DNA of 64,000 nucleotides from Gaiellasilicea sp963745775. Lineage in GTDB: Bacteria > Actinomycetota > Thermoleophilia > Gaiellales > Gaiellaceae. Both the position numbers and the translations under genes were made by a program. Where the stretch lies: the NCBI GenBank assembly GCA_963745775.1, contig CAVUYY010000011.1, positions 186,001 to 250,000 of the forward strand. Direction: 5' to 3'. Under the pieces are notes generated by a model. The model was not told the DNA's origin. It saw only the letters and a program-made list of their open reading frames with translations, and searched no databases. This document shows positions 16,735-26,289 of the stretch, in pieces (within the stretch, counting starts at the first letter, position 1; every line of letters starts with the position of its first letter).

Positions 16735-18555
16735 TCAGATCTCGATGCTACGAGGCCACTGTTCGGCCTGATTCTCCGCGTACGACGGAACCGGTCCCGG
16801 AACTCCACGGATTCGCGCAAGCTCCTTGTTCCAGTCGTCGGTGTACGCCTTCACGAAGCTGCGTATCGCTGCTCGGTACTTGAAGAGCGCGGCGTTGCAC
16901 GCCTGGTCCGAGGGTGTTCCCGGGTCCGGCCAATACGGGTCGAGGTTTTCACCGCCCTTCGGGATTGCAGGCAGGTACGGCTCCGAGTAGGCGAACGTGA
17001 AGTAGAAGGTCGCCATCGTGCCGATCGTCCCGGTGTACGGCATGCGCGCCAGCAGCTCCGTGTCGCTCGGCGCGACATTCGGTTTGGGCATGTCCGTGCT
17101 CTGAAGGCAGGGCGGGAAGTTCGACACGAAGGCGAGCGCTGGGTTGACGACCGAGGTCAAGCTCCCCGCTCCGTGCGCCGTGACCCGGTAAAGGAGACTC
17201 GTGAGGAGCTCGATGAGCAGTGCCCGCGTCGTGATGTCCGGCAGCTGGACATTGCCTTCGTTTGGATCCTTGCTCGCGTCGATCCACGCCTTGAGCCCCT
17301 TGTCGCCCGCCACCTCGGTGTCGGTCTTGTAGAGCTCGTCCACGACGACCGTCACAAAGCCCTGGCAGATCTTCCAGATGTTGACGAGGTGACCCGCAAC
17401 GGGGTAGGCATCCCAGGCCTTCTTCACGGTGAAGTCCTTCACGTCGAGGCCTTGCTGCTTCAGCTCGCTCAGGGGATCGAGATCGAAGAAGGCGCGGCCC
17501 GCGGCATAGCGGTCGAGGAGCGCGAGCAGCGGCATCGGCCCGGCAACCGGAGTCGGCGGCGAGATCCGATCGAACATCTCCGGCACCTGGAGCAGGACGT
17601 AATCGAAGTCGATCAGCCACTGCGACTGAGGCGCGAGCAACGTCCAGAGTTTGTGGCTGGCGGGCAGCGCGTTGTACATGGTCATCTGCATCGCGGCCGT
17701 CGGGATGTGCCAGTGGAACACGTGACCCAGCCAGATGCCCCACACCGTGATCGACGCCTTCGCGGCCTGGAGCGCGTAGATCCATGCGTCGTCGCCCTTG
17801 CCGTAGACGCGCGACGCGTCCGCCGCGCCCACGGTGAAGAGCTTGATCACGACGGGCGTCAGCGCCTTGGTCTGCGCATTCTGCGTCAGTAGCGTGATGC
17901 AGCCGGGGGCGAACCGAACCGCGCCGCCCGGGGGCGTGTATGGCTCGACCTCCTCGATGATGCGCGTGTTGAGCTCGTACGCGAGGCCGGCTGCGACCTT
18001 GGCGTCCATGTCCTCGGCCGCCCAGGCATCGCCGAGCTCCGCGGCGAGCTCGACGGCCCGTTCGGTGCTGACCTTCGACAGGAGGAGGAGGTTGTACGGA
18101 ATCCCGAAGTACGCAATCGTCGGCCAGAAGCTGCGCGTCGCGACGTCCTTGTGGCTGCTCTTCAGCGTGTCGGCGAACGGGTCGCGGAGATCGAGTGAGT
18201 CCGTGTAGACGTTCTCGTAGTTCGTCCAGGCGAGCGTGAACTGGCCTGCCTCGTCGAGCGGCAAGTGGCAGAGCGGGCTCGCCGGTTTCGGGAGCTCGCC
18301 CGGCTTGCTGCCGTAGAGGAACTCGTAGGCCGTGATGTTCGCGTTGCCGCCGATCGTGTACGTGGTGGAGAGGCCTGCATACGCTTCGGCCGCCTCTCCT
18401 CCGCGTGCGGCCAGTTGCTGCACCGTCTGCTCAGCGCGCTTCGAGTCCGGATTCCCGTTCGCGTCGGCCCAGAACGGAATCGCAGGGCAGTTGTAATACC
18501 CCCAGTCCTGCAGCGGCAGGTGGCCGAGCTTCGGCGACGTTCCCGTGTCCGTCAT
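16735..18555 (-). CDS. Lipoxygenase-family protein
   Basis: The 606-residue protein has the lipoxygenase iron-site pattern: H278-x4-H283 (GHVFHWHIPT) followed by LPASHKLWTLLAP, then a third histidine H461 with S465 four residues on (TAHGAGS), and a C-terminal isoleucine (SIEI), which supplies a carboxylate ligand in lipoxygenases. These enzymes insert O2 into polyunsaturated fatty acids. Length and layout match bacterial single-domain enzymes without the PLAT domain. The usual Asn in the fourth ligand position is Ser. The ATG at 18555 was chosen because longer forms would run into the upstream gene, whose stop is 25 bp away. Confidence 0.82.
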   Translation of the reverse strand: MTDTGTSPKLGHLPLQDWGYYNCPAIPFWADANGNPDSKRAEQTVQQLAARGGEAAEAYAGLSTTYTIGGNANITAYEFLYGSKPGELPKPASPLCHLPLDEAGQFTLAWTNYENVYTDSLDLRDPFADTLKSSHKDVATRSFWPTIAYFGIPYNLLLLSKVSTERAVELAAELGDAWAAEDMDAKVAAGLAYELNTRIIEEVEPYTPPGGAVRFAPGCITLLTQNAQTKALTPVVIKLFTVGAADASRVYGKGDDAWIYALQAAKASITVWGIWLGHVFHWHIPTAAMQMTMYNALPASHKLWTLLAPQSQWLIDFDYVLLQVPEMFDRISPPTPVAGPMPLLALLDRYAAGRAFFDLDPLSELKQQGLDVKDFTVKKAWDAYPVAGHLVNIWKICQGFVTVVVDELYKTDTEVAGDKGLKAWIDASKDPNEGNVQLPDITTRALLIELLTSLLYRVTAHGAGSLTSVVNPALAFVSNFPPCLQSTDMPKPNVAPSDTELLARMPYTGTIGTMATFYFTFAYSEPYLPAIPKGGENLDPYWPDPGTPSDQACNAALFKYRAAIRSFVKAYTDDWNKELARIRGVPGPVPSYAENQAEQWPRSIEI

Positions 18556-18580
18556 GACCGGGTCGATTCTGACCCCGGCA

Positions 18581-21500
18581 TCACTCGTTTGCAACTGCTT
18601 CGAGACGCGCGATCGGCGCCGCAAGCGCCTCGATCAAGCCGTAGCCGTGGGCCCGTGCGAGCTCGAGAGCACGCGCGGCGTGCGTCTGCGCTTGGGCACG
18701 CTCTCCGCGATCAGCTAGCGCCTCCGCCCAGCCGAGGTGCGATCGCGCCGCCCACAGCATCAGGCCGTTGTCGTCGTGAAAGCGGCACGCGAAGGCGAAC
18801 TCCTCGTCGGCCTCGTCGTCTCGCCCCATCGTCGCGGCCGCGACGCCGAGCCACAGGCGCACATGGCCGTAGGCCTGGGCACCGCCCCAGATCACTTGGT
18901 CGTCCCATGGCGACATCAGCTCGTGGACGAGCGCTGCGGCATCCGCAGCGTGGACACGAGAGGCCGCATCGGCGTAGAACGAGAGCGCGACGAGCCGGAG
19001 CGTGTCCCAACCGACCTGCTCGAGACCGCTCTCGACGGCGTCGCCGAGAAGCTTCCGTGCCACCTCCTGGCTGCCGAAGTGGGCCTCGTACTGCGCCGTT
19101 GACGCCGGCCAGATGGCCATCCGCGGGAACATGCTCGTTGCCTGGCGGCTGAGCTCGATGAGTTGTGCGTCACCGCGGCCCTGATACAACCGAGCGAGCG
19201 CACGGAACTCGCCGAAGATCCGGCGCGCGTCGGGCTGGCCGGCGAACTCACCGAGCGCGAGCGCCTCCCTGGCACGTTCCTCTCCGGCCACGAGGTTCCC
19301 TTCGACCACGGTCAACGCTGCGGCCCCCATCCGTGCGACCCAGCTCAGCGTGGGCTGCTGGAGAGCGGCTGCAAGCTCCTCGAGGCGGTCGCTCAGGGCC
19401 CGTGCCCGCGCGAAATTGCCTGTCTCGCACGCGCCGTGCAGGAGAAGGAGGTTCGCCCAAGCTTCAAGTGCACGATCCTCGGCGGCTTGTGCGCTGGCGA
19501 GGAGTTCGTTGGTCAGATCCGCTCTCGCGGCGATCATGTCCGGGCTCCAGAGGCCGTGGAACGCATGCTGCAGCACGCGTGCCCTGACTCTGGGATCGCC
19601 GATGTCGCGTGCCAGGGCGATCGCCTCCATCGCGAGCGCTTGTCGGCGCGTCGGATCGTGCTCGTAAAGGAGCTCCTGCGACTGAAGCGCGACCAGCAGC
19701 GCCCGCCGTCCGATATCGGCCCCGTCGTCGAGCTCGAGCGCGCGTTCGATCGCTTCCTCCCGTTCGTCGTCGAGGTCGCCGATCAGGCTCGTGAAGCCGC
19801 GGGTGTTCGCGAGCGCCGCGGCGGCGGCCAAGCTGGCGTCGCCGAGCGACGAGGCGATCTGCGCAGCCTGCAGCAACGTCGTGCGGTAGGCGGGGTCGCC
19901 TGTCAGCTGCTGCGCCTCTCCCAGGCCGATCAGCGCCTCGCAGCGTTCTGCGTCGTCATCCGGCCCGAGCAGGTCGAGCGCGTCGGCGAACAGCTTGGCT
20001 GCCTCCGCCGGCGCAAGGCTGTCGAGCGCTTGGCGGCCGGCGAGCGCCGAGTAACGAGCCGCCTTCGGCTTGTCGGTCACCGCCAGCCGCCAGTGCAATG
20101 CCAGCTCAGCGACCCGCTCCTGCCCGTACAACTCCTCGAAGGCGATTGCAACGCGGTGGTGCATGCTCGAGCGCCGGGTGGCGCCCAGACCCTCGTACAA
20201 CGTCTGATTGATCAGCGCGTGCACGAAGCGGAACCGGCCGACGCGCTCGGCCGACTCGTCCAGTAGCGACGCCGTGACCGCGGTCTCCAGCTGATCCAGC
20301 AGCTCGCTCTCCCTTGTCTCCACCAGCCGTCCGAGGAGCTCGAGCTCGAACGACCGACCGACGACGGCCGCAAGCGTCAGCAGCTCGTGCGCCTCCCGGC
20401 CGAGTCGCTCGACGCGGCGGGTGATCACGTCGCGCACGCTTTCCGGCAACCCGAGTGGGGCCGACCGGTCGATGCTCCACCGCTCGGTCGTTGAGTCGTA
20501 CAGCAGACGCCCGGACTCAACCAGGCTGCGAAGCACCTCACCGACGAAGAACGGGTTGCCGTCGGTCTCGCTTGCAATCTCATCCGCGAGCATCAGCCCG
20601 TCCGCATCGAGCTCGTGTCCGGCGGCCGCGGCCATCACCTCCGACACCTCGATCGCTCCGAAGCCCTCCAGTGCGATGCGCTCGACGCCCTCGACGCGCC
20701 GCAGATCCGCGAGCACGGCGCTCAGCGGATGATCCTTGCCGAGGTCCGAGTCGCGGAAGGCGACGACCACCTGGAGCGCAGACGACGCTGCGGATGACGT
20801 CAGGTGCTTCAACAGCGCGACCGACTGCGTATCCGCCCAGTGGAGGTCGTCGAGCACGAGGCAGACGGGCACGGACGTCGCCAGCTCCACGAGGGCACCG
20901 GACACGGCCGAGAAGAGCAGGAAGCGCTCGGTCTCGGGATCCGAGGTCTCCGGCTCCGGCGCTCCCGGCAACCGGCGCGGCAGGTCGCGCGCCAGGCGCG
21001 CAAGCTCGCCGCCGTGCCGCGCGACGTGCCGCTCGAGGAGCTCGGCAGGGGCGTGCTCAACCAGCTGCGAGCACACGGCGATCCACGGCTCGTACGGCAC
21101 CGCCAGCTCCTCCGAGCACGCACCCCACAAGACGGCGAACCCCTCGCCGTGCGCGCCGTGGGCCGCGAGCGACGCCAGACGGCTCTTGCCGATCCCGGGC
21201 TCCCCAGAGACCAGCACCACCTGCTGTGCACCCGCACGCAAGGCACTCCGCGAGCGCTCCATGAGCGAGCGCTCCACGTCGCGACCCACGAAAGCCGCCC
21301 GCGGCGGAGACCGGAGTAGTGTCGGCAGCGGCCAGCCGCCGACGCCGGCAGTCTCGTCCGCGAGCCTTGTCCACGGGACGGCGAATGCCTCGACCGGTTC
21401 GGGGAACCCTTTGAACTCGAGCGCGCCGACGGAGTCGAAACGGATCCCTTCGAGCCGGGCGGCCAGCATTCGTACCGCCGGCGACGCCAGGATTCCCTCC

Positions 21501-21880
21501 GCTTCGGCCTTGTCGCAGAAGCGCGCCGCCTCGATTGAAGGCATGCCGAAGTACTCGCCGTTCTGCACCGTCGACTCGCCTGCGCCCAGGCCGATCCGCA
21601 CTTGGAGCTTCGGCTCGGCGCGCCGGTAGCGGCGCTCGATCAGCTGCTGCATCGACACCGCACACTCCACTGCTGCCGACGCCGATCTGAACGCCACCAT
21701 CGTCCCGTCGCCCGTGCTCCTGAATTCCTGGCCGCCCCACGCGCGGATCGCTTCGCGCAGCACGTCGAAGTGCTCGTCGCGCAGCTGGTCTGCGCGCACC
21801 GGGCCGACCGACGTCGCCAGCCGTGTGGAGCCGACGAGATCGGTCACCAGGATAGTCGCCAGCTCGATCGACTCAGCCAT
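18581..21880 (-). CDS. Class III cyclase-type domain fused to AAA/TPR signalling ATPase
   Basis: The 1099-residue protein has a class III nucleotide cyclase domain (1-165) with both metal aspartates (D14 in VTDLVGST; D58 in STGDGTMVAF). A STAND-like ATPase follows (FVGRDVER, Walker A GEPGIGKSRLA, Walker B CLVLDDLHWAD), then a long TPR-type helical tail. The usual Lys before GDG reads Arg, and the transition-state Asn of the xxVNxAAR motif is Ile (SIEAARF), so cyclase activity may be low or altered. The ATG at 21880 precedes the domain directly. It lies directly upstream of the lipoxygenase gene on the same strand. Confidence 0.85.
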   Translation of the reverse strand: MAESIELATILVTDLVGSTRLATSVGPVRADQLRDEHFDVLREAIRAWGGQEFRSTGDGTMVAFRSASAAVECAVSMQQLIERRYRRAEPKLQVRIGLGAGESTVQNGEYFGMPSIEAARFCDKAEAEGILASPAVRMLAARLEGIRFDSVGALEFKGFPEPVEAFAVPWTRLADETAGVGGWPLPTLLRSPPRAAFVGRDVERSLMERSRSALRAGAQQVVLVSGEPGIGKSRLASLAAHGAHGEGFAVLWGACSEELAVPYEPWIAVCSQLVEHAPAELLERHVARHGGELARLARDLPRRLPGAPEPETSDPETERFLLFSAVSGALVELATSVPVCLVLDDLHWADTQSVALLKHLTSSAASSALQVVVAFRDSDLGKDHPLSAVLADLRRVEGVERIALEGFGAIEVSEVMAAAAGHELDADGLMLADEIASETDGNPFFVGEVLRSLVESGRLLYDSTTERWSIDRSAPLGLPESVRDVITRRVERLGREAHELLTLAAVVGRSFELELLGRLVETRESELLDQLETAVTASLLDESAERVGRFRFVHALINQTLYEGLGATRRSSMHHRVAIAFEELYGQERVAELALHWRLAVTDKPKAARYSALAGRQALDSLAPAEAAKLFADALDLLGPDDDAERCEALIGLGEAQQLTGDPAYRTTLLQAAQIASSLGDASLAAAAALANTRGFTSLIGDLDDEREEAIERALELDDGADIGRRALLVALQSQELLYEHDPTRRQALAMEAIALARDIGDPRVRARVLQHAFHGLWSPDMIAARADLTNELLASAQAAEDRALEAWANLLLLHGACETGNFARARALSDRLEELAAALQQPTLSWVARMGAAALTVVEGNLVAGEERAREALALGEFAGQPDARRIFGEFRALARLYQGRGDAQLIELSRQATSMFPRMAIWPASTAQYEAHFGSQEVARKLLGDAVESGLEQVGWDTLRLVALSFYADAASRVHAADAAALVHELMSPWDDQVIWGGAQAYGHVRLWLGVAAATMGRDDEADEEFAFACRFHDDNGLMLWAARSHLGWAEALADRGERAQAQTHAARALELARAHGYGLIEALAAPIARLEAVANE

Positions 21881-22105
21881 CGTCGACCCGCCTGGCGTCG
21901 AGCGTGTTCGCCATCTGGCCATTATCCGACGAGATGCGCCCGCGTCCCACTCGGTGTGGCTCCTAGAGAGACCCTCCTTGCCAGCTATCAGGGGCGTCGG
22001 AGTAGCGTCGCCGTTCGTGGTGTACGAGTCGGTTCAGGTTGTCTCCGCCGCTGCCGTGGAGCGCGAGCCGGGCTGCAGCCCTGGCGAATCGAAGATGATC
22101 TAGCC

Positions 22106-22999
22106 GTGCCGGTCAGACCCATGAGCGACGTGCGAGCGATCGCTGCCACCGCGGTGGGGCTCTTGCTGGTGTCACTCGTCGCGCTGGCCAGCGGCGGGTC
22201 ACCATGGCACGCCGGCGGCCGGCAGGACGTCCCGGTCGGCGTCGTCCGCGCGCTCGCCGCCGCCGCGGGCGCGCTCGTCATCGGGTCGCTGCTCCTCGTC
22301 TGGGCGGGGACGCCCTCGGTGGAAAAGCGCCGGCGACGGGGGCGACGGCTCGGTGCGAAAGACCTCGAGGAGCTCGGGGCGTCGCTCTCGGCGGCCGGGA
22401 AAGCCGCTGCGATCGTCGGCGGAGCGATCGGCGTGTTCCTGCTCCTCACTCTGCCATTCCTGGTTCCCAATGCGGCGACACCGCCCGGCGCCACGCCCGG
22501 GAACGCCGTGCCGCGCGGCCACACGAGCACTTCCGCGCCGGCGGGACACCCGACCTCGACCGCGCTGACGTGGCTCGTCGTCGGCTCGGCGGCCGCACTG
22601 CTCCTGCTCGCGCCGGCGGCAGTCTTCGTCCGTCGGCGGCGCGCGCGGCGCGAACGTCTCGCGGTTGTCCCCGATGCGGCGGAGCGGGTCGGCTCCGACC
22701 TCAGGCTGTCGCTCGCAGACCTGGGGTCCGAGCGAGACCCGCGGCTTGCCGTCCAGCGCGCCTACGCGCGCATGGAGGAGTCGCTCGGCGAGATCGAGCT
22801 CTCGCGAGCGCGGGACGAGACCCCGACCGAGTTCACGGCCCGCGTCCTCCGAGTGCTCGGCGTGAGCGGTGCGGCAGCGTCCGAGCTCACGGGCCTCTTC
22901 GAGATCGCCCGGTTCAGCGACCACGCGATGGACGAGGACGACCGCCGGCGCGCGATCGCGTCGGTGCGGCGGGTCGAGGCGGAGGTGGCGCCGCCGTGA
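22106..22999 (+). CDS. DUF4129 membrane protein
   Basis: The product (297 residues from the GTG at 22106; ATG at 22121 is an alternative) has three to four hydrophobic segments and a cytosolic C-terminal domain with the DUF4129 pattern DPRLAVQRAYARMEESL and TPTEFTARVL. DUF4129 proteins occur with transglutaminase, MoxR and DUF58 genes and are thought to work in envelope or surface-protein processing. The stop overlaps the next GTG start (GTGA), beginning a coupled operon of five genes. Confidence 0.8.
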   Translation: MPVRPMSDVRAIAATAVGLLLVSLVALASGGSPWHAGGRQDVPVGVVRALAAAAGALVIGSLLLVWAGTPSVEKRRRRGRRLGAKDLEELGASLSAAGKAAAIVGGAIGVFLLLTLPFLVPNAATPPGATPGNAVPRGHTSTSAPAGHPTSTALTWLVVGSAAALLLLAPAAVFVRRRRARRERLAVVPDAAERVGSDLRLSLADLGSERDPRLAVQRAYARMEESLGEIELSRARDETPTEFTARVLRVLGVSGAAASELTGLFEIARFSDHAMDEDDRRRAIASVRRVEAEVAPP

Positions 23000-23478
23000 T
23001 CGCCCGCCGCCCGCTGCTTCTCGTCGCCGCCGGTTGTGTCGTCGCGACCGCCTTGAGTCTCGTTTTCGGGCAGGGCAGGACGGTCGCGCTCGCCGCCGCG
23101 CTGGCGCTCGCCGGCGCGCTCGCCGCCGCGACCGCGCTGCAGCTCCGACCCGCGCAGAGGCAACAGCCACCGCCGCGTGCGCGGGACGACGAGATGCCGT
23201 TGCGGCTGCGCCAGATCGTGGACGACCTGCGGGAGGCGGAGCAATCGGAGCTCGGCGTCGACCGGTCGCTCCGGCCGCTGCTCGTCCCGATCGTCGCCGC
23301 ACGCCTCGGACGTCGTGGCATCGACATGGCGCGCGCGCCCCGGCGCGCTCAGGAGTTGCTCGGCGACCGGCTGTGGGAGATCGTGCGTCCCGATCGTCCG
23401 TCGGCCGCGAACCGCGTCGGCGGGGGGCTCGCCAGCGACGAGCTGCAAGAGGCGATCGAGCGGCTGGAGCAGCTGTGA
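22996..23478 (+). CDS. Small membrane protein of the DUF4129/MoxR operon
   Basis: The 160-residue protein has two N-terminal hydrophobic segments (about 5-50) and a charged cytosolic region with LRQIVDDLREAEQSELGVDRSLRP and LGRRGIDMARAPRRAQELLGDRLWEIVRPDRP. The latter resembles small proteins found between DUF4129 and MoxR genes in actinobacteria. It is joined to neighbours by 4-bp overlaps on both sides. No biochemical role is known. Confidence 0.75.
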   Translation: MIARRPLLLVAAGCVVATALSLVFGQGRTVALAAALALAGALAAATALQLRPAQRQQPPPRARDDEMPLRLRQIVDDLREAEQSELGVDRSLRPLLVPIVAARLGRRGIDMARAPRRAQELLGDRLWEIVRPDRPSAANRVGGGLASDELQEAIERLEQL

Positions 23479-24449
23479 CCGACGAGCCAAAGGCAGGCGT
23501 CCCCGTTCAGGAGTTGGCGACCGCCGTGGCCGACGCAGTGGAGCAGGCGATCATCGGCAAGCGAGAGGCGGTGGAGCTGGTGTTGTTCGCGCTGCTCGCC
23601 GACGGCCACGTGCTGATCGAGGATCTCCCAGGGCTGGGCAAGACGCTGCTCGCCCGCTCCTTCGCGCAGGTGTGCGCGATGGACTTCGCCCGGATCCAGT
23701 TCACCCCGGATCTGATCCCGAGCGACATCACCGGCGCTTCGATCTACGACCGCTCGAGCGGCAGCTTCACGTTCGAGCGCGGGCCGGTCTTCACGAACAT
23801 CCTGCTCGCGGACGAGATCAACCGCGCGCCGGGCAAGACGCAGGCCGCGTTGCTCGAGGCGATGGAAGAACGGCAAGTCACGCTCGAGAACACGACGCGG
23901 CAGCTCGATTCCCCGTTTCTCGTCCTCGCGACGCAGAACCCGATCGAGTACGAGGGGACGTACCCGCTGCCGGAGGCGCAGCTCGACCGTTTTCTCGTCC
24001 GCGTCACGATCGGCTACCCGTCGGAGGACGCGGAGCGCGACATCCTCCTCGAACGCTCCCGTCGACGGCGCGAGCGGATCGAGCTCGAGCCCGTCTGCGA
24101 CCGGCAGACGCTGCGGGCGATGCAGGCGGCGATCGAGGAGGTGCACGTCGCCCCGCCGCTCGCCGAATACGCGGTCGCGATCGCGCGCGCGACGAGGGAC
24201 TCGCCGCAGCTGGCCGTCGGGGCCTCGCCGAGGGGCTCGCTCGCGCTGATGAAGCTGGCCCGCGCCCGCGCCGCGTATCTCGGCCGCGACTTCGTCACGC
24301 CGGACGACATCAAGGCGGTGTCGATCCCCGCCCTCGCGCACAGGCTCACGCTGGCGCCGGAGCTCTGGGTGCAGCGGATCGATCCGGCCGATGCGGTGCG
24401 GGCGGCCGTCGCGTCGGTTCCGGTGCCGGTCCTGGACGAACCGTCGTGA
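23475..24449 (+). CDS. MoxR-family AAA+ ATPase
   Basis: The 324-residue ATPase has Walker A (DLPGLGKTLLARSFA), Walker B (NILLADEINRAPGKTQ), sensor 1 (LATQNPIEYEGTYPLPEAQLDRF) and sensor 2 (PSPRGSLAL-type, here ASPRGSLALMKLARA). MoxR proteins are chaperone-like, often partnered with DUF58/von Willebrand-type proteins, as here. GTG start overlapping the previous stop and GTGA overlap with DUF58 indicate translational coupling. Confidence 0.93.
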   Translation: MTDEPKAGVPVQELATAVADAVEQAIIGKREAVELVLFALLADGHVLIEDLPGLGKTLLARSFAQVCAMDFARIQFTPDLIPSDITGASIYDRSSGSFTFERGPVFTNILLADEINRAPGKTQAALLEAMEERQVTLENTTRQLDSPFLVLATQNPIEYEGTYPLPEAQLDRFLVRVTIGYPSEDAERDILLERSRRRRERIELEPVCDRQTLRAMQAAIEEVHVAPPLAEYAVAIARATRDSPQLAVGASPRGSLALMKLARARAAYLGRDFVTPDDIKAVSIPALAHRLTLAPELWVQRIDPADAVRAAVASVPVPVLDEPS

Positions 24450-25691
24450 CGTTCGAGCAGCGCGCCGTCGTCTGGTTCGTCGTCGCTTCGGCAGGGCTCC
24501 TCGCCGGCCTCGCGACCGCGCAGCCGGCGCTGGTCGCGGTCGGCGCCGGTTTCCTGGTTCCGCTGCTCTTCGGGCTCGCCGGGCGGCCGCCTCGGCTGCC
24601 CGAAGCGACCGTCCGGGTCTCGGCCGATCGCGTGATCGAGGGCGGGCGGGTCGAGCTCGAGCTCACGCTTGCCGCGTCGGACGCATGCCCCTGGCTCGAC
24701 GTCGAGCTGCGGCTGCCGGAGCGCCTCGAAGTGGCCGGCGCGCCCACGCGGCGCGTGCTCGCGCTCGAAACGGGCGAGACGCGGACGCTCGAGTACGCGA
24801 TCGACTGCCCTCGCTGGGGCGCCTTCCGCATCGCCTCGATCCGGCTCTCGGCACGCGATCAGCTTCACCTCCGTCTCTGCCGAGGTCGTCGTCGAGCCGA
24901 CCACGACGCTGCGGGTCTACCCGTCGGTCGAGAGGCTGCGACGGCTCGCCGGGCCGCGGGCGACACGCCCGGTGACCGGCAGCCGTCCGGCTGCGGTCGC
25001 CGGCGAAGGCATCGAGTTCGCGGAGCTCCGGTTCCTCGCCCCCGGCGAGCGCGCGCGGAGGATCAACTGGCGTGCGACCGCCGCCCGCGGCCGGCTGCTC
25101 GTCAACGATCGGCTGCCCGAGCGGAGCTCCGACGTCGTCATCTTCCTCGACGCGCTCGGAGCCGCCACGACGAGCGCGGCGAGCACGCTCGACCACGCCG
25201 TGCGCGCGGCCGCCTCGCTGAGCGAGGCCTATCTCCGCCAGCGCGACCGCGTCGGGCTCCTCCGCTTCGGCGGCGACCTCGAGTGGATCGTCCCCGGCTC
25301 GGGCCTGCGCCAGCAGTACCGGATCGCGGACGCCGTGCTCGAGAGCGAGGTCGCGCGAACGTACCGCTGGCGCGACACGAGCCTCATCCCGCGCCGGATC
25401 CTCCCACCGCAGTCGCTGATCGTCGCGCTGACGCCGCGGCTCGACTGGCGCGTCACGCGCGCGCTCCTCCATCTCCGCCGCCGCGGCTACCAGGTCTCGA
25501 TCGTCGAGATCGATCCGCTCCCGTACCTCGCTGACGCCGAGGCCGCCGCCGGGCCGATCGCCTGGCGAACCTGGTTGCTCGAGCGGGACGCCGTCCGAAC
25601 GCGGCTCGCCGGCGCGGGGATCGCGCTCGCGTCGTGGGGACCGGACGAGCCGATCGCCGCTCCCGTCGAAGCCCTCGCTGCAGCACGATGA
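24446..25691 (+). CDS. DUF58 protein, split by a frameshift near 24870
   Basis: From the GTG at 24446 the frame encodes two hydrophobic segments and the start of a DUF58 protein as far as IRLSARDQ; similarity continues from AEVVVEPTTTLRVYPSVERL in the +1 frame to a stop at 25691. The second frame holds the hallmark GIEFAELRFLAPGERARRINW and a vWA-like region (VVIFLDAL). Removing one A in gatcagcttc at about 24870 restores ARDRFTSVSAEVVV. Either the gene is broken or the base is an assembly error; the conserved remainder favours an error or very recent mutation. Partner of the MoxR ATPase. Confidence 0.8.
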
Positions 25692-26269
25692 GCGGGAGAC
25701 GATTTCGGCGCGCCGCCGCAGCTGCGGCGCTTGGCCTCGGCGCCGTTCTCGGTGCGCTCGCCGCCCTCTACGGCGAAGACGTCCCCATTTGGAGCATTCC
25801 GCTCCTCGCCGCCGCCGTCCTCATCCTGTTCGAGCTCGTCTCTCTGTCCCGCGGCCCGGCGCCGGACGCGGCGGTCGAGCGACCGGCTGTCACCGCCGTC
25901 CTGGTGGGGCGGCTGCTCGTCGCTGCGCTGCTCGCGTTCGCCGGCGCGACCGTGGCCCTCTTGGCAGCCGCTGTTCCCGCCCGACACGGCCTCGCCACCG
26001 GGCTCTTCGGCGCTGCAGCCGCAGCGACGCTGTTCCTTCTCGTCGCGGCGGTCGCGCGGCGGGGCGAGCGAGGCCTGACGACCGGTCGTCAGTCGCGGGC
26101 GCACCCAGGATCCGGGATCGTCGATTCGCAGCCCGACCGCACTACGCCGCGGCCGATGAGCCGAAAACGATCTGGAAGGTGCCAGACTCCAAGCACACCG
26201 GCGGAATCACCGCTAATCCCACCGAGTACGAGCGGCGCGTCGTTGCGTTCTTCGACGCGGTGCTTCTAA
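25688..26269 (+). CDS. Membrane protein at the end of the DUF58 operon
   Basis: The ATG overlaps the DUF58 stop (ATGA). About 115 residues contain four hydrophobic segments; the last 40 residues (after ARRGERGLTTGRQ) are compositionally different and lie over a hydrolase remnant read in another frame. The true C-terminus may therefore be nearer 26100, and the 193-residue length could reflect loss of the original stop. Function unknown. Confidence 0.6.
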   Translation: MSGRRFRRAAAAAALGLGAVLGALAALYGEDVPIWSIPLLAAAVLILFELVSLSRGPAPDAAVERPAVTAVLVGRLLVAALLAFAGATVALLAAAVPARHGLATGLFGAAAAATLFLLVAAVARRGERGLTTGRQSRAHPGSGIVDSQPDRTTPRPMSRKRSGRCQTPSTPAESPLIPPSTSGASLRSSTRCF

Positions 26270-26289
26270 CAGAAGGAGCGACGCCATGA
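26140..26289 (+). pseudogene. C-terminal remnant of an alpha/beta hydrolase
   Basis: In the frame ending at 26289 the sequence reads HYAAADEPKTIWKVP, then DSKHTGGI, and PTEYERRVVAFFDAVL. This is the typical last 45 residues of dienelactone-hydrolase or acyl-peptidase-like alpha/beta hydrolases, with the catalytic His in the KHTGG segment. No nucleophile elbow or catalytic Asp exists upstream in any frame, so only the tail survives. Its stop overlaps the ATG of the DUF4234 gene (ATGA), hinting that the intact gene was once coupled to it. Confidence 0.65.
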
